Of a stretch of 64,000 nucleotides of DNA, positions 1 to 10,064 are shown in pieces. The stretch covers positions 73,035-137,034 of the forward strand of contig NZ_QUHR01000008.1 in the NCBI RefSeq assembly GCF_003479605.1. The letters run 5' to 3'. The DNA comes from Roseburia sp. AF12-17LB. Lineage in GTDB: Bacteria; Bacillota; Clostridia; Lachnospirales; Lachnospiraceae. The notes beneath the pieces are model-generated. The model was not told the origin of the DNA, did no database searches, and saw nothing but the letters and a program-made list of their open reading frames with translations. Position 1 is the stretch's first letter. Each line of letters begins with the position of its first letter. The translations under genes and the position numbers were made by a program.

Positions 1-1254
1 CGGCACTGCTATCTTTACATATTCTTTGGTATATCCGGTAAAATATACATTTCCTGCGATTTCATCGGTTTCTTCTAATAATATTTCTTCCGGTCTGCCA
101 ACATAATACTCCCGGAATTCTTCTGACATTTCCTGTGCCAGTGCCAAAAGCACCTTACTGCGTTCTGTCTTCACCTGTTCTGGCACCTGATCCGGCATCA
201 CTGCTGCCTTCGTACCTTTGCGCTTGGAATACTTGAAAATATGCATCTCATAAAAATGAATCCGCTCTAAGAATTCCTTTGTTGCCTCAAATTCTTCCGC
301 TGTTTCTCCCGGGAATCCTACGATAACATCTGTGGTAATTGCCGGATGGGTAAAATATTTCCGAATCAGCTTACAGCCTGCTTCATAAGTGGCTGTATCA
401 TATTTCCGGTTCATCCGCTTTAAGGTTGCATCGCATCCGCTCTGCAGGGACAGGTGAAAATGCGGACAGATTTTTTCTAATTTTGCCAGCTTTCTCACAA
501 AATTCTCATCGATGATTCCAGGCTCCAAGGAACCCAGACGAATCCGGCGGATACCTTCTACTTTATGCACTTCCTGAATCAGATGTAAAAGATTATCTCC
601 ATGGTCTAATCCATAGGAACTTAAATGGATTCCGGTCAGTACCACTTCCTTACAGCCATTTGCTGCAAGTGTCTCCACTTCACGCACGACCTCTTCTGCC
701 TTACGGCTTCTGATTCTACCTCTCGCATATGGAATAATACAATATGTGCAGAACTGGTTGCAGCCATCCTGCACCTTTAAGAAAGCTCTGGTATGTTCTT
801 CCGTCCGGCTGATAGACAGTGCTTCATATGCTCTGCCTTTTTCATTAATATCGCAGATATTTTCCTTCCAGTCATCCACTCCTTCGGTTTCTTCGTTTGC
901 ATTTTTCTTCTGGTTCATACAGTTTTCAATAAGCTCCACCAGTTCATGTTTCTTGTCATTTCCGATAATGATATCCACGGATAAATCCCTTGCTGCTTCT
1001 TCCGATGAAGTCTGGACATAACAGCCGGCAGCGACAACGATACTGTCCGGATTTTCTTTTTTTGCTTTATGAAGCATCTGGCGGGATTTCCGGTCTGCCA
1101 TGTTGGTTACCGAACAGGTGTTAATCACATAGACATCCGCCTGTTCCGTAAAAGGAACAATCTCATAACCTGCCTGTTCTAATAACTGCTGCATAGCCTC
1201 CGTCTCATATGCGTTCACCTTGCATCCCAAATTGTGCAATGCTGCTTTTTTCAT
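1..1254 (-). CDS. mtaB: tRNA t6A37 methylthiotransferase MtaB, C-terminus cut by window edge
   Basis: This radical SAM enzyme adds a methylthio group to N6-threonylcarbamoyladenosine at position 37 of tRNAs that read ANN codons. My translation of the minus strand starts MKKAALHNLGCKVNAYE, the typical N-terminal UPF0004 (MTTase) opening with a cluster-binding Cys. The central radical SAM motif CNQFCTYC (CxxxCxxC) follows at about residue 160, then SLQSGC and DVIVGFPGET. The frame stays open to base 1 (418 codons), so only the last few dozen residues, including most of the TRAM domain, are missing. The start is the ATG at 1252-1254. The HPr-like gene diverges from it. The family call is secure, and the MtaB subgroup is favoured over MiaB by the short N-terminus. 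Confidence 0.93.
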   Translation of the reverse strand, partial: MKKAALHNLGCKVNAYETEAMQQLLEQAGYEIVPFTEQADVYVINTCSVTNMADRKSRQMLHKAKKENPDSIVVAAGCYVQTSSEEAARDLSVDIIIGNDKKHELVELIENCMNQKKNANEETEGVDDWKENICDINEKGRAYEALSISRTEEHTRAFLKVQDGCNQFCTYCIIPYARGRIRSRKAEEVVREVETLAANGCKEVVLTGIHLSSYGLDHGDNLLHLIQEVHKVEGIRRIRLGSLEPGIIDENFVRKLAKLEKICPHFHLSLQSGCDATLKRMNRKYDTATYEAGCKLIRKYFTHPAITTDVIVGFPGETAEEFEATKEFLERIHFYEMHIFKYSKRKGTKAAVMPDQVPEQVKTERSKVLLALAQEMSEEFREYYVGRPEEILLEETDEIAGNVYFTGYTKEYVKIAVP

Positions 1255-1276
1255 TCGATTTTTTCCTCACTTCTAG

Positions 1277-1305
1277 TTGACTTTTACCTCCAAAGAAGTT
1301 ACTAT
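1277..1305 (+). promoter_or_regulatory. Sigma-A-type promoter of the HPr-like gene
   Basis: The -35 box TTGACT (1277-1282) and the -10 box TACTAT (1300-1305) are 17 nt apart. They lie 38 nt upstream of the start codon at 1344, which has AGGAGG at 1331-1336. The call comes from consensus and position only. Confidence 0.6.
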
Positions 1306-1343
1306 TAAGAAAAAGTATTTATAGCAACCAAGGAGGTCTTACT

Positions 1344-1574
1344 ATGAAAACAGTTCAAATTTCATTAAACTCAATCGATAAGGTGAAATCCTTCGTAAAC
1401 GCAATCACACAGTTCGAATTTGATTTCGACTTAATCTCTGGAAGATACGTTATCGATGCTAAATCTATCATGGGTATCTTCAGCTTAGATTTATCCAAAC
1501 CAATCGACTTAGCAATTCATGCAGAGTCTAATCTGGATGAGATTATGGAAGCATTAAAACCTTATCTTGTATAA
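1344..1574 (+). CDS. HPr-like (PtsH/Crh family) protein lacking the phosphocarrier histidine
   Basis: A 76-residue protein with the length and pattern of the HPr fold. The stretch KSIMGIFSLDLSKPIDL aligns with the regulatory Ser46 region of HPr (KSIMGVMSL...). The N-terminal active-site loop of HPr (GLHARPA) is absent: the corresponding stretch reads SIDKVKSFVNAITQ and has no His. It therefore cannot act as the classical PTS His carrier. By analogy with Bacillus Crh it might be a regulatory HPr paralogue phosphorylated at the serine, but that is inference. The start is the ATG 7 nt after AGGAGG. It is monocistronic, with its own promoter and a strong terminator. Confidence 0.8.
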   Translation: MKTVQISLNSIDKVKSFVNAITQFEFDFDLISGRYVIDAKSIMGIFSLDLSKPIDLAIHAESNLDEIMEALKPYLV

Positions 1575-1597
1575 TTGAATTGATGTAAATGAATTGG

Positions 1598-1625
1598 GGG
1601 GATTGCGAAAGCAATCCCTTTTTTT
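1598..1625 (+). terminator. Rho-independent terminator of the HPr-like gene
   Basis: The perfect stem GGGATTGC/GCAATCCC (1599-1606 with 1611-1618) has a GAAA tetraloop and is followed by seven T. It begins about 25 nt after the stop codon. Confidence 0.9.
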
Positions 1626-1634
1626 ATTTGTGCA

Positions 1635-1660
1635 GGAACCCGCTACGCTGTGCGGGTCCC
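1635..1660. other. Hairpin between the convergent HPr-like gene and thiI
   Basis: GGAACCCGC (1635-1643) pairs with GCGGGTCCC (1652-1660) with one mismatch. No clear T-tract follows on either strand, so a terminator role is uncertain; it could still insulate the convergent genes. Confidence 0.4.
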
Positions 1661-1682
1661 TTATTTAATTCCGTTTCTATAT

Positions 1683-1775
1683 ATTGCTCTGCTTTTATAT
1701 ATTATCTGTTTCTACGTAATATTCTGCTTCTAAACAGCATTCTATTTCTATTCACACTACTCTGCTTCTACGTGA
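1683..1775 (-). repeat. Degenerate ~18-bp tandem repeat running out of the thiI 3' end
   Basis: About five units built on ATTCTGCTTCTA plus roughly six variable bases follow one another on the plus strand. They start near 1683, 1701, 1720, 1738 and 1756. The last unit is the end of thiI itself (coding for HVEAE and the stop) and the others lie downstream of the stop codon. The period near 18 nt keeps frame (six codons). Confidence 0.55.
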
Positions 1776-2944
1776 ATCACTTCTACCGTATCAATTGCAG
1801 TCTGCATCAGGTCATCAATCTTCTCTTCTAACTTTGTTTCAGATTTCTTGATGTATTCAATGTTCGGTTTGGTAACCGGATGCTTTGCCACAAAAATGGT
1901 ACAGCAGTCTTCAAACGGCTGGATAGATGTCTCATAGGTATCAATTTTTTCTGACACTTCTACGATTTCCTGCTTGTCAAATCCAATCAATGGGCGGTAT
2001 ACCGGCATGGTACATACTTCATTGGTTGCCGCTAATGACTGCATAGTCTGGCTTGCAACCTGTCCGATACTCTCTCCGGTAATCAGTCCTAAACAGCGGT
2101 TTTCTTTAGCAAAATGCTCTGCCAGTTTCATCATATAGCGGCGCATGATAATGGTAAGCTCCTCATGTGGACATTTCTCATAAATATAAAGCTGGATATC
2201 GGTAAAATTCACTACATGAAGATTGATAGGTCCGCTGTATCTTGCTACCAGTTTTGCCAGATCCACTACCTTCTGTTTTGCACGTTCTGAAGTATATGGC
2301 GGTGCATGAAAATAAGTTGCGTCCAACGCTACTCCACGTTTTGCAATCATATAACCTGCTACCGGACTGTCGATTCCGCCGGATAATAATAACATGGCTT
2401 TTCCGTTAGAACCTACCGGCATTCCACCCGGTCCCGGAATTTCCTTGGAATAAATATTGATAAGGCTTCTGATTTCAATGCAGACCATAACCTCCGGGTT
2501 ATGCACATCTACCTTGCTCTCCGGGAACGCATCTAAGATTTTTCCACCCAGTTCAGCATTGATTTCCATGGAATCAAGAGGATAATTCTTTCTTGCTCTC
2601 CTTGCATTTACTTTAAAGGTAAAGTTCTTTTCCGGATATTCTTTACCCAGATAATCTACCACTGTCTCCGCTAATTTATCGAAGCCTTCATCCTCTACCT
2701 GAAGTAATGGACAGAATCCTACAATACCAAATACACGGCTTAATGCTTCTACGGTCTCGTCATAATCATAGTCATCAGATACTACATTGACATAGATTCT
2801 TCCCTGCTCTTTGGTTACTTCAAACTCGCCCTCTGCTGTCTTTAACGCATGGCGGATCTGCTCCATTAACATATTTTCAAAAATGTAGCGGTTCTTTCCC
2901 TTTACTCCGATTTCTCCATATTTTACCAGAAATGATTTATACAT
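1757..2944 (-). CDS. thiI: tRNA 4-thiouridine synthase ThiI
   Basis: ThiI adenylates U8 of tRNA and transfers sulfur to make 4-thiouridine; in many bacteria it also feeds sulfur to thiamine thiazole synthesis. The 395-residue protein has the N-terminal ferredoxin-like and THUMP domains (residues 1-165, including FKVNARRARKNYP). These are followed by a PP-loop ATPase domain with the signature LLLSGGIDSPVAGYM near residue 185. It ends without the rhodanese domain of the E. coli enzyme, which is the usual short Firmicutes form. A cysteine desulfurase gene lies 17 nt upstream in the same operon and is the probable sulfur donor. Short tandem repeats extend from its 3' end. Confidence 0.95.
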   Translation of the reverse strand: MYKSFLVKYGEIGVKGKNRYIFENMLMEQIRHALKTAEGEFEVTKEQGRIYVNVVSDDYDYDETVEALSRVFGIVGFCPLLQVEDEGFDKLAETVVDYLGKEYPEKNFTFKVNARRARKNYPLDSMEINAELGGKILDAFPESKVDVHNPEVMVCIEIRSLINIYSKEIPGPGGMPVGSNGKAMLLLSGGIDSPVAGYMIAKRGVALDATYFHAPPYTSERAKQKVVDLAKLVARYSGPINLHVVNFTDIQLYIYEKCPHEELTIIMRRYMMKLAEHFAKENRCLGLITGESIGQVASQTMQSLAATNEVCTMPVYRPLIGFDKQEIVEVSEKIDTYETSIQPFEDCCTIFVAKHPVTKPNIEYIKKSETKLEEKIDDLMQTAIDTVEVIHVEAE

Positions 2945-2961
2945 ATGATTTCCTTTCTCTT

Positions 2962-4128
2962 TTAATGTCTTGTATATTTCTTCAGTACCGGAAGCAGTTC
3001 TCCCAGTACTTCTAATGTGTAATCAATCTCTTCTTCCGTTGTATGCACACTGAAGGAAAAACGCAGTGTGGAATCCAGAAGATTTTCCTTTAAATGAATG
3101 TTTCTAAGTGTCTTACTGCCCTTCTGCTTACCTGCATGATTGTTCGAAGAACAGGCAGAACCGGAAGATACATAAATCCCCCTGTCTTCCAGTGAATGTA
3201 ATAATACTTCACTTCGGATTCCTTCAAAGCTGACGCTAACGATATGTGGTGCAGAATCCTCTCCGGTCTTTCCATTTACATGGGTTCCTTCCAGCCTTTC
3301 GATTCCGTTGATAAAACGCTGCTTTAATCCGTAAAGATGCGCTCTCTTTTCATCGAGATTCTCATAGATTTCTTCTGCTGCTTCTCCAAGACCTGCAATT
3401 GCCGGTACATTTTCCGTTCCGGAACGCATTCCCTTCTGCTGTCCACCGCCTAATATCAGCGGCTTTAATTTCGTCTTTTCCTTCACCCAGAGGAATCCGC
3501 TTCCCTTTGGCCCATGAATCTTATGTCCGCTGACGGAAAGCATGTCTATGCCAAGCTTCTTTGGATAGATATACATTTTTCCATAAGACTGGATTGCATC
3601 TACATGAATCAGTGTAGCCGGATTCTTTTTCTTAATAAGCTCTGCAGCTTCTGCAACCGGCTCGATGGCTCCGATTTCATTATTTACCTGCATCATGGAA
3701 ACAAGAATAGTCTGTTCCGTTACTGCTTCTTCTAATTCTTCCAGTGAAATAATTCCATTCTCATCCACAGAAAGATAAGTAATGTCAAAGCCCTGCTCCT
3801 TTAAGAATTCCATTGGATTCTCTACGGATGCATGTTCAATGGATGTGGTTATAATATGATTTCCCGCTCTGCGGTTTGCCATTGCAGCACCGATAATCGC
3901 AAGGTTATTTGACTCCGTTCCACCGGATGTAAAGATGATTTCTTTTTCTGATACTCTTAATGTTTTTGCTATTTTCTTCTTTGCAGTCTCAACAAATCGT
4001 TCTGCCTCAATTCCTTTCATATGAAGGGAAGATGGATTGCCATAATCCTTCGTCAGAAGGTCTACCATTAACTGACACGCCCGGTCACTGCAGCGGGTGG
4101 TCGCAGAATTATCCAGATATGCTTCCAT
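2962..4128 (-). CDS. Cysteine desulfurase, NifS/IscS family
   Basis: A PLP enzyme that takes sulfur from cysteine as a protein-bound persulfide. The 388-residue sequence starts MEAYLDNSATTRCS, carries the PLP-lysine motif SVSGHKIHGPKGSGF near residue 200, and has the mobile-loop catalytic cysteine in SSGSACSSNNHAG near residue 325. It sits directly upstream of thiI, the arrangement of the dedicated NifZ-ThiI pair in Bacillus, so delivery of sulfur to ThiI is its most likely job. A role in general Fe-S assembly cannot be excluded, as no iscU or suf genes are visible here. Confidence 0.93.
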   Translation of the reverse strand: MEAYLDNSATTRCSDRACQLMVDLLTKDYGNPSSLHMKGIEAERFVETAKKKIAKTLRVSEKEIIFTSGGTESNNLAIIGAAMANRRAGNHIITTSIEHASVENPMEFLKEQGFDITYLSVDENGIISLEELEEAVTEQTILVSMMQVNNEIGAIEPVAEAAELIKKKNPATLIHVDAIQSYGKMYIYPKKLGIDMLSVSGHKIHGPKGSGFLWVKEKTKLKPLILGGGQQKGMRSGTENVPAIAGLGEAAEEIYENLDEKRAHLYGLKQRFINGIERLEGTHVNGKTGEDSAPHIVSVSFEGIRSEVLLHSLEDRGIYVSSGSACSSNNHAGKQKGSKTLRNIHLKENLLDSTLRFSFSVHTTEEEIDYTLEVLGELLPVLKKYTRH

Positions 4129-4158
4129 ACTTTTCTACACTTTCTTACTGTTTTTTCG

Positions 4159-4899
4159 TTATATACGGCTCTCTAATTGCAGCATCAGCATGGACATCAT
4201 GCAGATACCTGCTGTATCTGTCCGAAGTATTCTTCTTCCTAAGGAAATGGACTGCATGGTCTCTCTTGCTTTTGCAATCTCTTCCTCTGCAAATCCGCCT
4301 TCCGGTCCTATCATAATGCTGATACTCTTCCCCGGTTCGATTTGCTCTAATACTGTCCTGGTTCCTTCCATGCCATTTTCATTTTCATAAGGCACTAAGC
4401 GGATATCACAGTTTTCTGCCAGCTTTAAGGCTTCCTTGAAAGATACTACTTCATGAATCTTTGGAATGATACTGCGCTTTGACTGTTTTGCTGCAGTCTC
4501 TGCCTGCGCCTGCCATTTTTGTACCCGTTGTGCTGCCTTTTTTCCTTCCAGCTTTACCACACAGTATTTCATGTCTACCGGAATGATTTCATAGACACCA
4601 AGTTCTACTGCCTTTTCAATCACCGTTTCCATCCGATCTCCCTTCGGCAGTGCCTGAAATAAATAGATTTTAGACGGAAGCTCGGTTCCTTCTTCGTCCA
4701 CAGATACTATGTCTGCCTGCACGAAATTTTCTCCGGTTTCTGCAATCTTACAAAAATAATTGCCACCTTCCCGGTCACTGATGCGAATCGTCTCTCCGAT
4801 TTTCATACGCAGTACATTCCGGATATGATTTACATCGCTTCCGGTTATGGTAACATATTCTTTGCCCACCTGGCTTTTTTCAACAAAAAACTGATGCAT
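4159..4899 (-). CDS. rsmE: 16S rRNA m3U1498 methyltransferase RsmE
   Basis: A SPOUT-class methyltransferase that methylates N3 of U1498 in 16S rRNA. The 246-residue protein begins MHQFFVEKSQVG, with the N-terminal PUA-like domain ending around residue 75. The trefoil-knot SAM-binding motifs IGPEGGFAEEEI and SLGRRILRTDTA are near the C-terminus, as expected for RsmE. It lies 5 nt downstream of prmA, so both modify ribosome components from one transcript. Confidence 0.95.
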   Translation of the reverse strand: MHQFFVEKSQVGKEYVTITGSDVNHIRNVLRMKIGETIRISDREGGNYFCKIAETGENFVQADIVSVDEEGTELPSKIYLFQALPKGDRMETVIEKAVELGVYEIIPVDMKYCVVKLEGKKAAQRVQKWQAQAETAAKQSKRSIIPKIHEVVSFKEALKLAENCDIRLVPYENENGMEGTRTVLEQIEPGKSISIMIGPEGGFAEEEIAKARETMQSISLGRRILRTDTAGICMMSMLMLQLESRI

Positions 4900-4904
4900 C
4901 TATT

Positions 4905-5861
4905 TTACCTCTGATTTTTCCGTGCAGTTACATTGACCCATTCGCCCTGATGGTTGACTTCTAAGATTTCAAAGCCTGCCTGCTCTAAAGCTTCTTTTAC
5001 TTCGTTTTCTTTAAAATCAATAATTCCGGAAGTAATAAGCACTCCCTGCTCTTTCGCACACTGATAAAGTGCCGGTGCCATCGGAATAATAATATCCGCT
5101 AAAATATTCGCTACGACCAGATCATAACCTGTGCCAATCTTTTCCTGAAATGCTTTATCGTCAATCAGGTTTCCAACATAAAATTCACCTGAATTTTCTG
5201 CCAGATGATTGACTGTCATATTTTCATGAGTTGATGTGATACAATCTCCATCCACATCCGTACCCACTACGCTGCCTGCACCAAGCTTTAATGCTGCAAT
5301 GGATAAGATTCCGCTGCCGCATCCTACATCCAGAACACGCTCGCCCTCTTTTAAATATTTACGAATCTGGCGGATACAAAGCTGTGTTGTCTCATGCTTT
5401 CCGGTTCCAAAGGAAATACCCGGGTCAATCTCGATTAAGAATTTATTTTTATCCTCTTCCTTTAATGGTTCCCAGGTTGGTTTGATTAAAATATCATCGA
5501 TATAAAAAGACTGAAAAAACTGTTTCCAGTTATTAATCCAGTCAATATCCTCGGTCTGGCTGGAGGTAATATCTCCGCTTCCGATTTCTACCATGCTTCT
5601 TAACTGCTCTAAACCAATGCGGACTGCCTTTAAAGTCTCGGTATGGTCTTCGCCTGCCTCTAAATAAAAGCTGACTTTGCTTTTTCCTTCGTCTGGTGGA
5701 AGCTCCGGCGGAAAATCAATAAACATTTCTCCTGTTTCTTCTTTCGTCAATGGTACATTATCTTCGATTTCAATTCCTTCAATGCCATTTTCTGATAACA
5801 TCATGCTGATAAAATCCTCAGCTTCTGTTGTTGTATCTATTGTATATTTATCCCATTTCAT
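4905..5861 (-). CDS. prmA: Ribosomal protein L11 methyltransferase PrmA
   Basis: A SAM-dependent methyltransferase for ribosomal protein L11. The 318-residue protein has the L11-recognition N-terminal domain, then the Rossmann motif I VLDVGCGSGILSIAALKLGA near residue 178 and the catalytic-site stretch VVANILADIIIP near residue 250. It is the first gene of the operon prmA-rsmE-cysteine desulfurase-thiI, with a promoter directly upstream. In Clostridia prmA-rsmE often follows dnaJ; here a J-domain gene and a terminator lie between them. Confidence 0.96.
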   Translation of the reverse strand: MKWDKYTIDTTTEAEDFISMMLSENGIEGIEIEDNVPLTKEETGEMFIDFPPELPPDEGKSKVSFYLEAGEDHTETLKAVRIGLEQLRSMVEIGSGDITSSQTEDIDWINNWKQFFQSFYIDDILIKPTWEPLKEEDKNKFLIEIDPGISFGTGKHETTQLCIRQIRKYLKEGERVLDVGCGSGILSIAALKLGAGSVVGTDVDGDCITSTHENMTVNHLAENSGEFYVGNLIDDKAFQEKIGTGYDLVVANILADIIIPMAPALYQCAKEQGVLITSGIIDFKENEVKEALEQAGFEILEVNHQGEWVNVTARKNQR

Positions 5862-5893
5862 AGTTTCTGCTCCTGTTCTTATCTTAACCTTCT

Positions 5894-5922
5894 ATTATAA
5901 AAAGCAAACATTTTAATCTTAA
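5894..5922 (-). promoter_or_regulatory. Promoter of the prmA operon
   Basis: On the minus strand TTAAGA (5922-5917), a 17-nt spacer and a perfect TATAAT (5899-5894) lie about 32 nt upstream of the prmA start. Confidence 0.6.
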
Positions 5923-6024
5923 CATAGCTTTTTATTTTTCGCAACTGTAAGGGAATCAACGGCAACCAGCAGACAGCTTCTTTAGATACATAGCGACGCC
6001 TATGCATGTCTGGTAACACAAAAA

Positions 6025-6052
6025 CAGCGGAACATATTTCTTCTGCCCGCTG
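6025..6052 (-). terminator. Weak terminator after the coiled-coil J-domain gene
   Basis: On the minus strand CAGCGG and CCGCTG (6 bp, 16-nt loop) are followed by TTTTTG, about 50 nt after the stop of the gene at 6102. The long loop makes this a tentative call. I see nothing else in 5923-6101. Confidence 0.4.
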
Positions 6053-6101
6053 ATTTTCCTGTTTATTGCTATGTCATTGCTGTGCTATTATTGCAATCTT
6101 A

Positions 6102-6632
6102 TTACTGATATTTTACTTCCAGTTTCTGCATCAGCACCTGATATTCCCGGTTAATTTCCTGAATGGTACCGGTGTCTCCATTGAGATTATCCGGATGATA
6201 TATTTTAATCAAATCCTTATAACGCTTCCGCAATGATTTTTCATTGCCCACGCCCATAAAGAACATTTCTCCCTTCACCACATTGGATGATTGGTTTCTA
6301 TTCTCCTGTTCAAATTCATGTACTCTGCTGTAAAAGTCTCTCTGACGCTCCATTTTCTGCTTTTCGGCAGCAAGTTTCTGAAGTTCACTTTCTAATATTT
6401 TCCACTTCATGTCAAAAAGATGCTGTTCCCGCTTCATCCGCTCCTGTTCAAGATTCTTCTCCATCTCGAATTTCCGCTTCTGACGTTCTAACTCCCTCTG
6501 ATGGTGTTCCATCTCGCGTTTGGAATTTTCCAGTTCTCTCCTTGTATGTTCCAGTTCCACAGTCTGCTGAAAACACCATTTATCAAACTGTGCTGCATCC
6601 TTCTTAATCACAGCGCTGTTATGCTGCTTCAT
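6102..6632 (-). CDS. Coiled-coil protein with a C-terminal J-like domain
   Basis: About 176 residues. Residues 20-115 are a long, highly charged coiled coil rich in E, R, K and Q. The C-terminal 45 residues resemble helices II and III of a J domain: SLRKRYKDLIKIYHPDN, with the HPD tripeptide, then INREYQVLMQK. J domains stimulate Hsp70, so it may recruit DnaK, whose operon lies just upstream, but only part of the domain is recognisable. I chose the ATG at 6632 because AAGGAGAG lies 7 nt before it; the frame stays open 21 nt further upstream to another ATG without a ribosome site. Confidence 0.7.
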   Translation of the reverse strand: MKQHNSAVIKKDAAQFDKWCFQQTVELEHTRRELENSKREMEHHQRELERQKRKFEMEKNLEQERMKREQHLFDMKWKILESELQKLAAEKQKMERQRDFYSRVHEFEQENRNQSSNVVKGEMFFMGVGNEKSLRKRYKDLIKIYHPDNLNGDTGTIQEINREYQVLMQKLEVKYQ

Positions 6633-6705
6633 AAATCTCTCTCCTTGTCTCATAAACGGTTGCCTAAATCAACATATGGTTACAAAAAACTTATGAATCA
6701 GAAAC

Positions 6706-6734
6706 AGTATACAATATGTTGTCACAAAATGCAA
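6706..6734 (-). promoter_or_regulatory. Possible promoter of the coiled-coil J-domain gene
   Basis: The minus strand reads TTGCAT, 17 nt, then TATACT, about 75 nt upstream of the start at 6632. The -35 match is poor. Confidence 0.35.
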
Positions 6735-6832
6735 CAACGAGAAACTCACTTTTGCAGTTTTCCCGAATTATCACAATACTCAACTACGAGAAACACGCTT
6801 TGCGAGTTTCTCGAGTTATCGCGGTGCTCGCC
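6733..6832. repeat. Diverged direct repeat with a hairpin, downstream of dnaJ
   Basis: Two ~46-nt segments begin ACGAGAAAC (near 6736 and 6786) and continue with related sequence through ATTATC/GTTATC and ACTC/GCTCG. The second copy also contains the inverted repeat CGAGAAAC/GTTTCTCG (6787-6794 with 6806-6813). It lies in the gene-poor 6654-6869 stretch. Its function is unknown. Confidence 0.45.
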
Positions 6833-6869
6833 AAATCTGCAAGCATGCGATTTTTCTCGCTACTCGCGT

Positions 6870-6905
6870 AAAAAAAGCTGCCTCCATTTTTCAGGAAACA
6901 GCTTT
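6870..6905 (-). terminator. Rho-independent terminator of the hrcA-grpE-dnaK-dnaJ operon
   Basis: The minus strand forms AAAGCTG...CAGCTTT (6905-6899 with 6880-6874), extended by TCC/GGA, and runs into seven T. It starts 7 nt after the dnaJ stop codon. Confidence 0.88.
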
Positions 6906-6912
6906 ATCATTT

Positions 6913-8088
6913 TTATAAATCATCGAAGGACTCTTTAATTTTTCCCATAAATCCCTTTTTCTTTTTCGTGCCTGCCGCACCATTCTGTGTCTTTAATGAA
7001 TTACCGGTCTCTGCATCAAACTGGCGCAGTGCCTCTTTTGCAGCTTCATTTAATCCGGTCGGGACCTGAACCACAAGTGTAACATACTGGTCACCACGGA
7101 CTGCCTTGTTACGCAGGGATGGGATTCCTTTTCCTTTCAGACGGATTCTGGTGTCGGTCTGTGTACCAGGTTTTACTTCGTAGACCACATCGCCGTCGAT
7201 GGTTGTAATTCTTACTTCTCCGCCCAATGCTGCCTGTGCAAAACTGATTGGTGCTGTTGAATATACATCCATGCCCTGTCTCTGAAGGATTGGATGGCGG
7301 GATACTACTACTTCTACCAGAAGATCTCCTCTTGGTCCGCCATTTACCCCCGGCTCACCTTTTTCACGGATTCTTACACTCTGACCGTTATCAATTCCGG
7401 CAGGAATGCTGACCTTAATCTTCTTCCTGCTGGCAATGTAGCCGGTTCCACGACAGTCCGGACATTTGTCACGAACAATTTTACCGCTTCCGTTACATTC
7501 CGGACAGGTCTGTACATTCTGTACCATACCAAATAAGGACTGCTGGGTATATACCACTTTTCCTTTTCCCTGACATTTGCTACAGGTCTCCGGACTGGTT
7601 CCCGGCTTCGCTCCTGTACCATGACAGGTCTTACATTCATCCTTTAATACTAAATCAATTTCTTTCTCACAGCCAAATGCTGCCTCTTCAAATGTAATTC
7701 TGACACTGGCACGTACATTGGCTCCCTTCATCGGTCCGTTGCTGCTGCTGCGTCTTCCGCCGCCAAAGAAATCTCCGAAAATGTCTCCAAAGCTTCCAAA
7801 AATGTCTCCCATATCCATACCTGAGAAATCAAATCCGCCTGCTCCGCCGGCACCTCCATCAAAGGCTGCATGGCCAAACTGGTCATACTGTTTTCTCTTC
7901 TCCGGGTCGCTCAGTACTGCATATGCTTCAGATGCTTCCTTGAATTTCTTTTCTGCTTCTTTATCCCCCGGGTTCATATCCGGATGATATTTCTTGGCAA
8001 GGACACGATATGCTTTTTTTATTGCTGCGTCATCTGCGTTTTTATCAACGCCTAAGACCTCGTAATAGTCTCTTTTCTGTTCTGCCAT
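6913..8088 (-). CDS. dnaJ: Chaperone DnaJ (Hsp40)
   Basis: The DnaK co-chaperone, 391 residues, with all type I parts. These are the J domain ([19 protein letters not shown], with the HPD motif in [11 protein letters not shown]), a Gly/Phe-rich linker at residues 72-110, a zinc domain with four CxxCxGxG-type repeats ([36 protein letters not shown]), and the C-terminal substrate-binding domain. It is the last gene of the heat-shock operon and is separated from dnaK by a 77-nt spacer with a strong hairpin. Confidence 0.98.
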   Translation of the reverse strand: MAEQKRDYYEVLGVDKNADDAAIKKAYRVLAKKYHPDMNPGDKEAEKKFKEASEAYAVLSDPEKRKQYDQFGHAAFDGGAGGAGGFDFSGMDMGDIFGSFGDIFGDFFGGGRRSSSNGPMKGANVRASVRITFEEAAFGCEKEIDLVLKDECKTCHGTGAKPGTSPETCSKCQGKGKVVYTQQSLFGMVQNVQTCPECNGSGKIVRDKCPDCRGTGYIASRKKIKVSIPAGIDNGQSVRIREKGEPGVNGGPRGDLLVEVVVSRHPILQRQGMDVYSTAPISFAQAALGGEVRITTIDGDVVYEVKPGTQTDTRIRLKGKGIPSLRNKAVRGDQYVTLVVQVPTGLNEAAKEALRQFDAETGNSLKTQNGAAGTKKKKGFMGKIKESFDDL

Positions 8089-8113
8089 AATCTATTCCCT
8101 CTTTACCGTTTGT

Positions 8114-8142
8114 AAGGGTTGACAGTAAAACTGCCAACCCTT
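8114..8142 (-). other. RNA hairpin between dnaK and dnaJ
   Basis: The 13-bp stem 8114-8126/8130-8142 has a 3-nt loop. Its only mismatch in the plus-strand reading (A8122 with C8134) becomes a U-G pair in the minus-strand transcript, so the stem is fully paired in the mRNA. No T-tract follows, so it is more likely a processing, stability or partial-attenuation element than a terminator. Confidence 0.6.
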
Positions 8143-8165
8143 TCTACTGCTTTTTATCTGTAGAA

Positions 8166-10058
<1,893 letters not shown>

Positions 10059-10064
10059 CTATGC

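Noticed and set aside
1683..1775. CRISPR-like appearance of the repeats after thiI
   Set aside because: Units are ~18 nt, degenerate and without spacers; no cas genes are in the window.
1589..1831. 80-codon plus-strand frame after the HPr-like gene
   Set aside because: It runs through the terminator and the repeat and then antisense into thiI.
5923..6060. Resemblance of this spacer to pieces of the 51617-52132 element (GTAAGGG, GCAACCAG, GACAG)
   Set aside because: Matches are short and not in consistent order, so a second copy cannot be supported.
6501..6938. 145-codon plus-strand frame over the J-domain gene and the dnaJ terminator
   Set aside because: Mostly antisense to a convincing gene and across a terminator and repeats; no ribosome site or domain.
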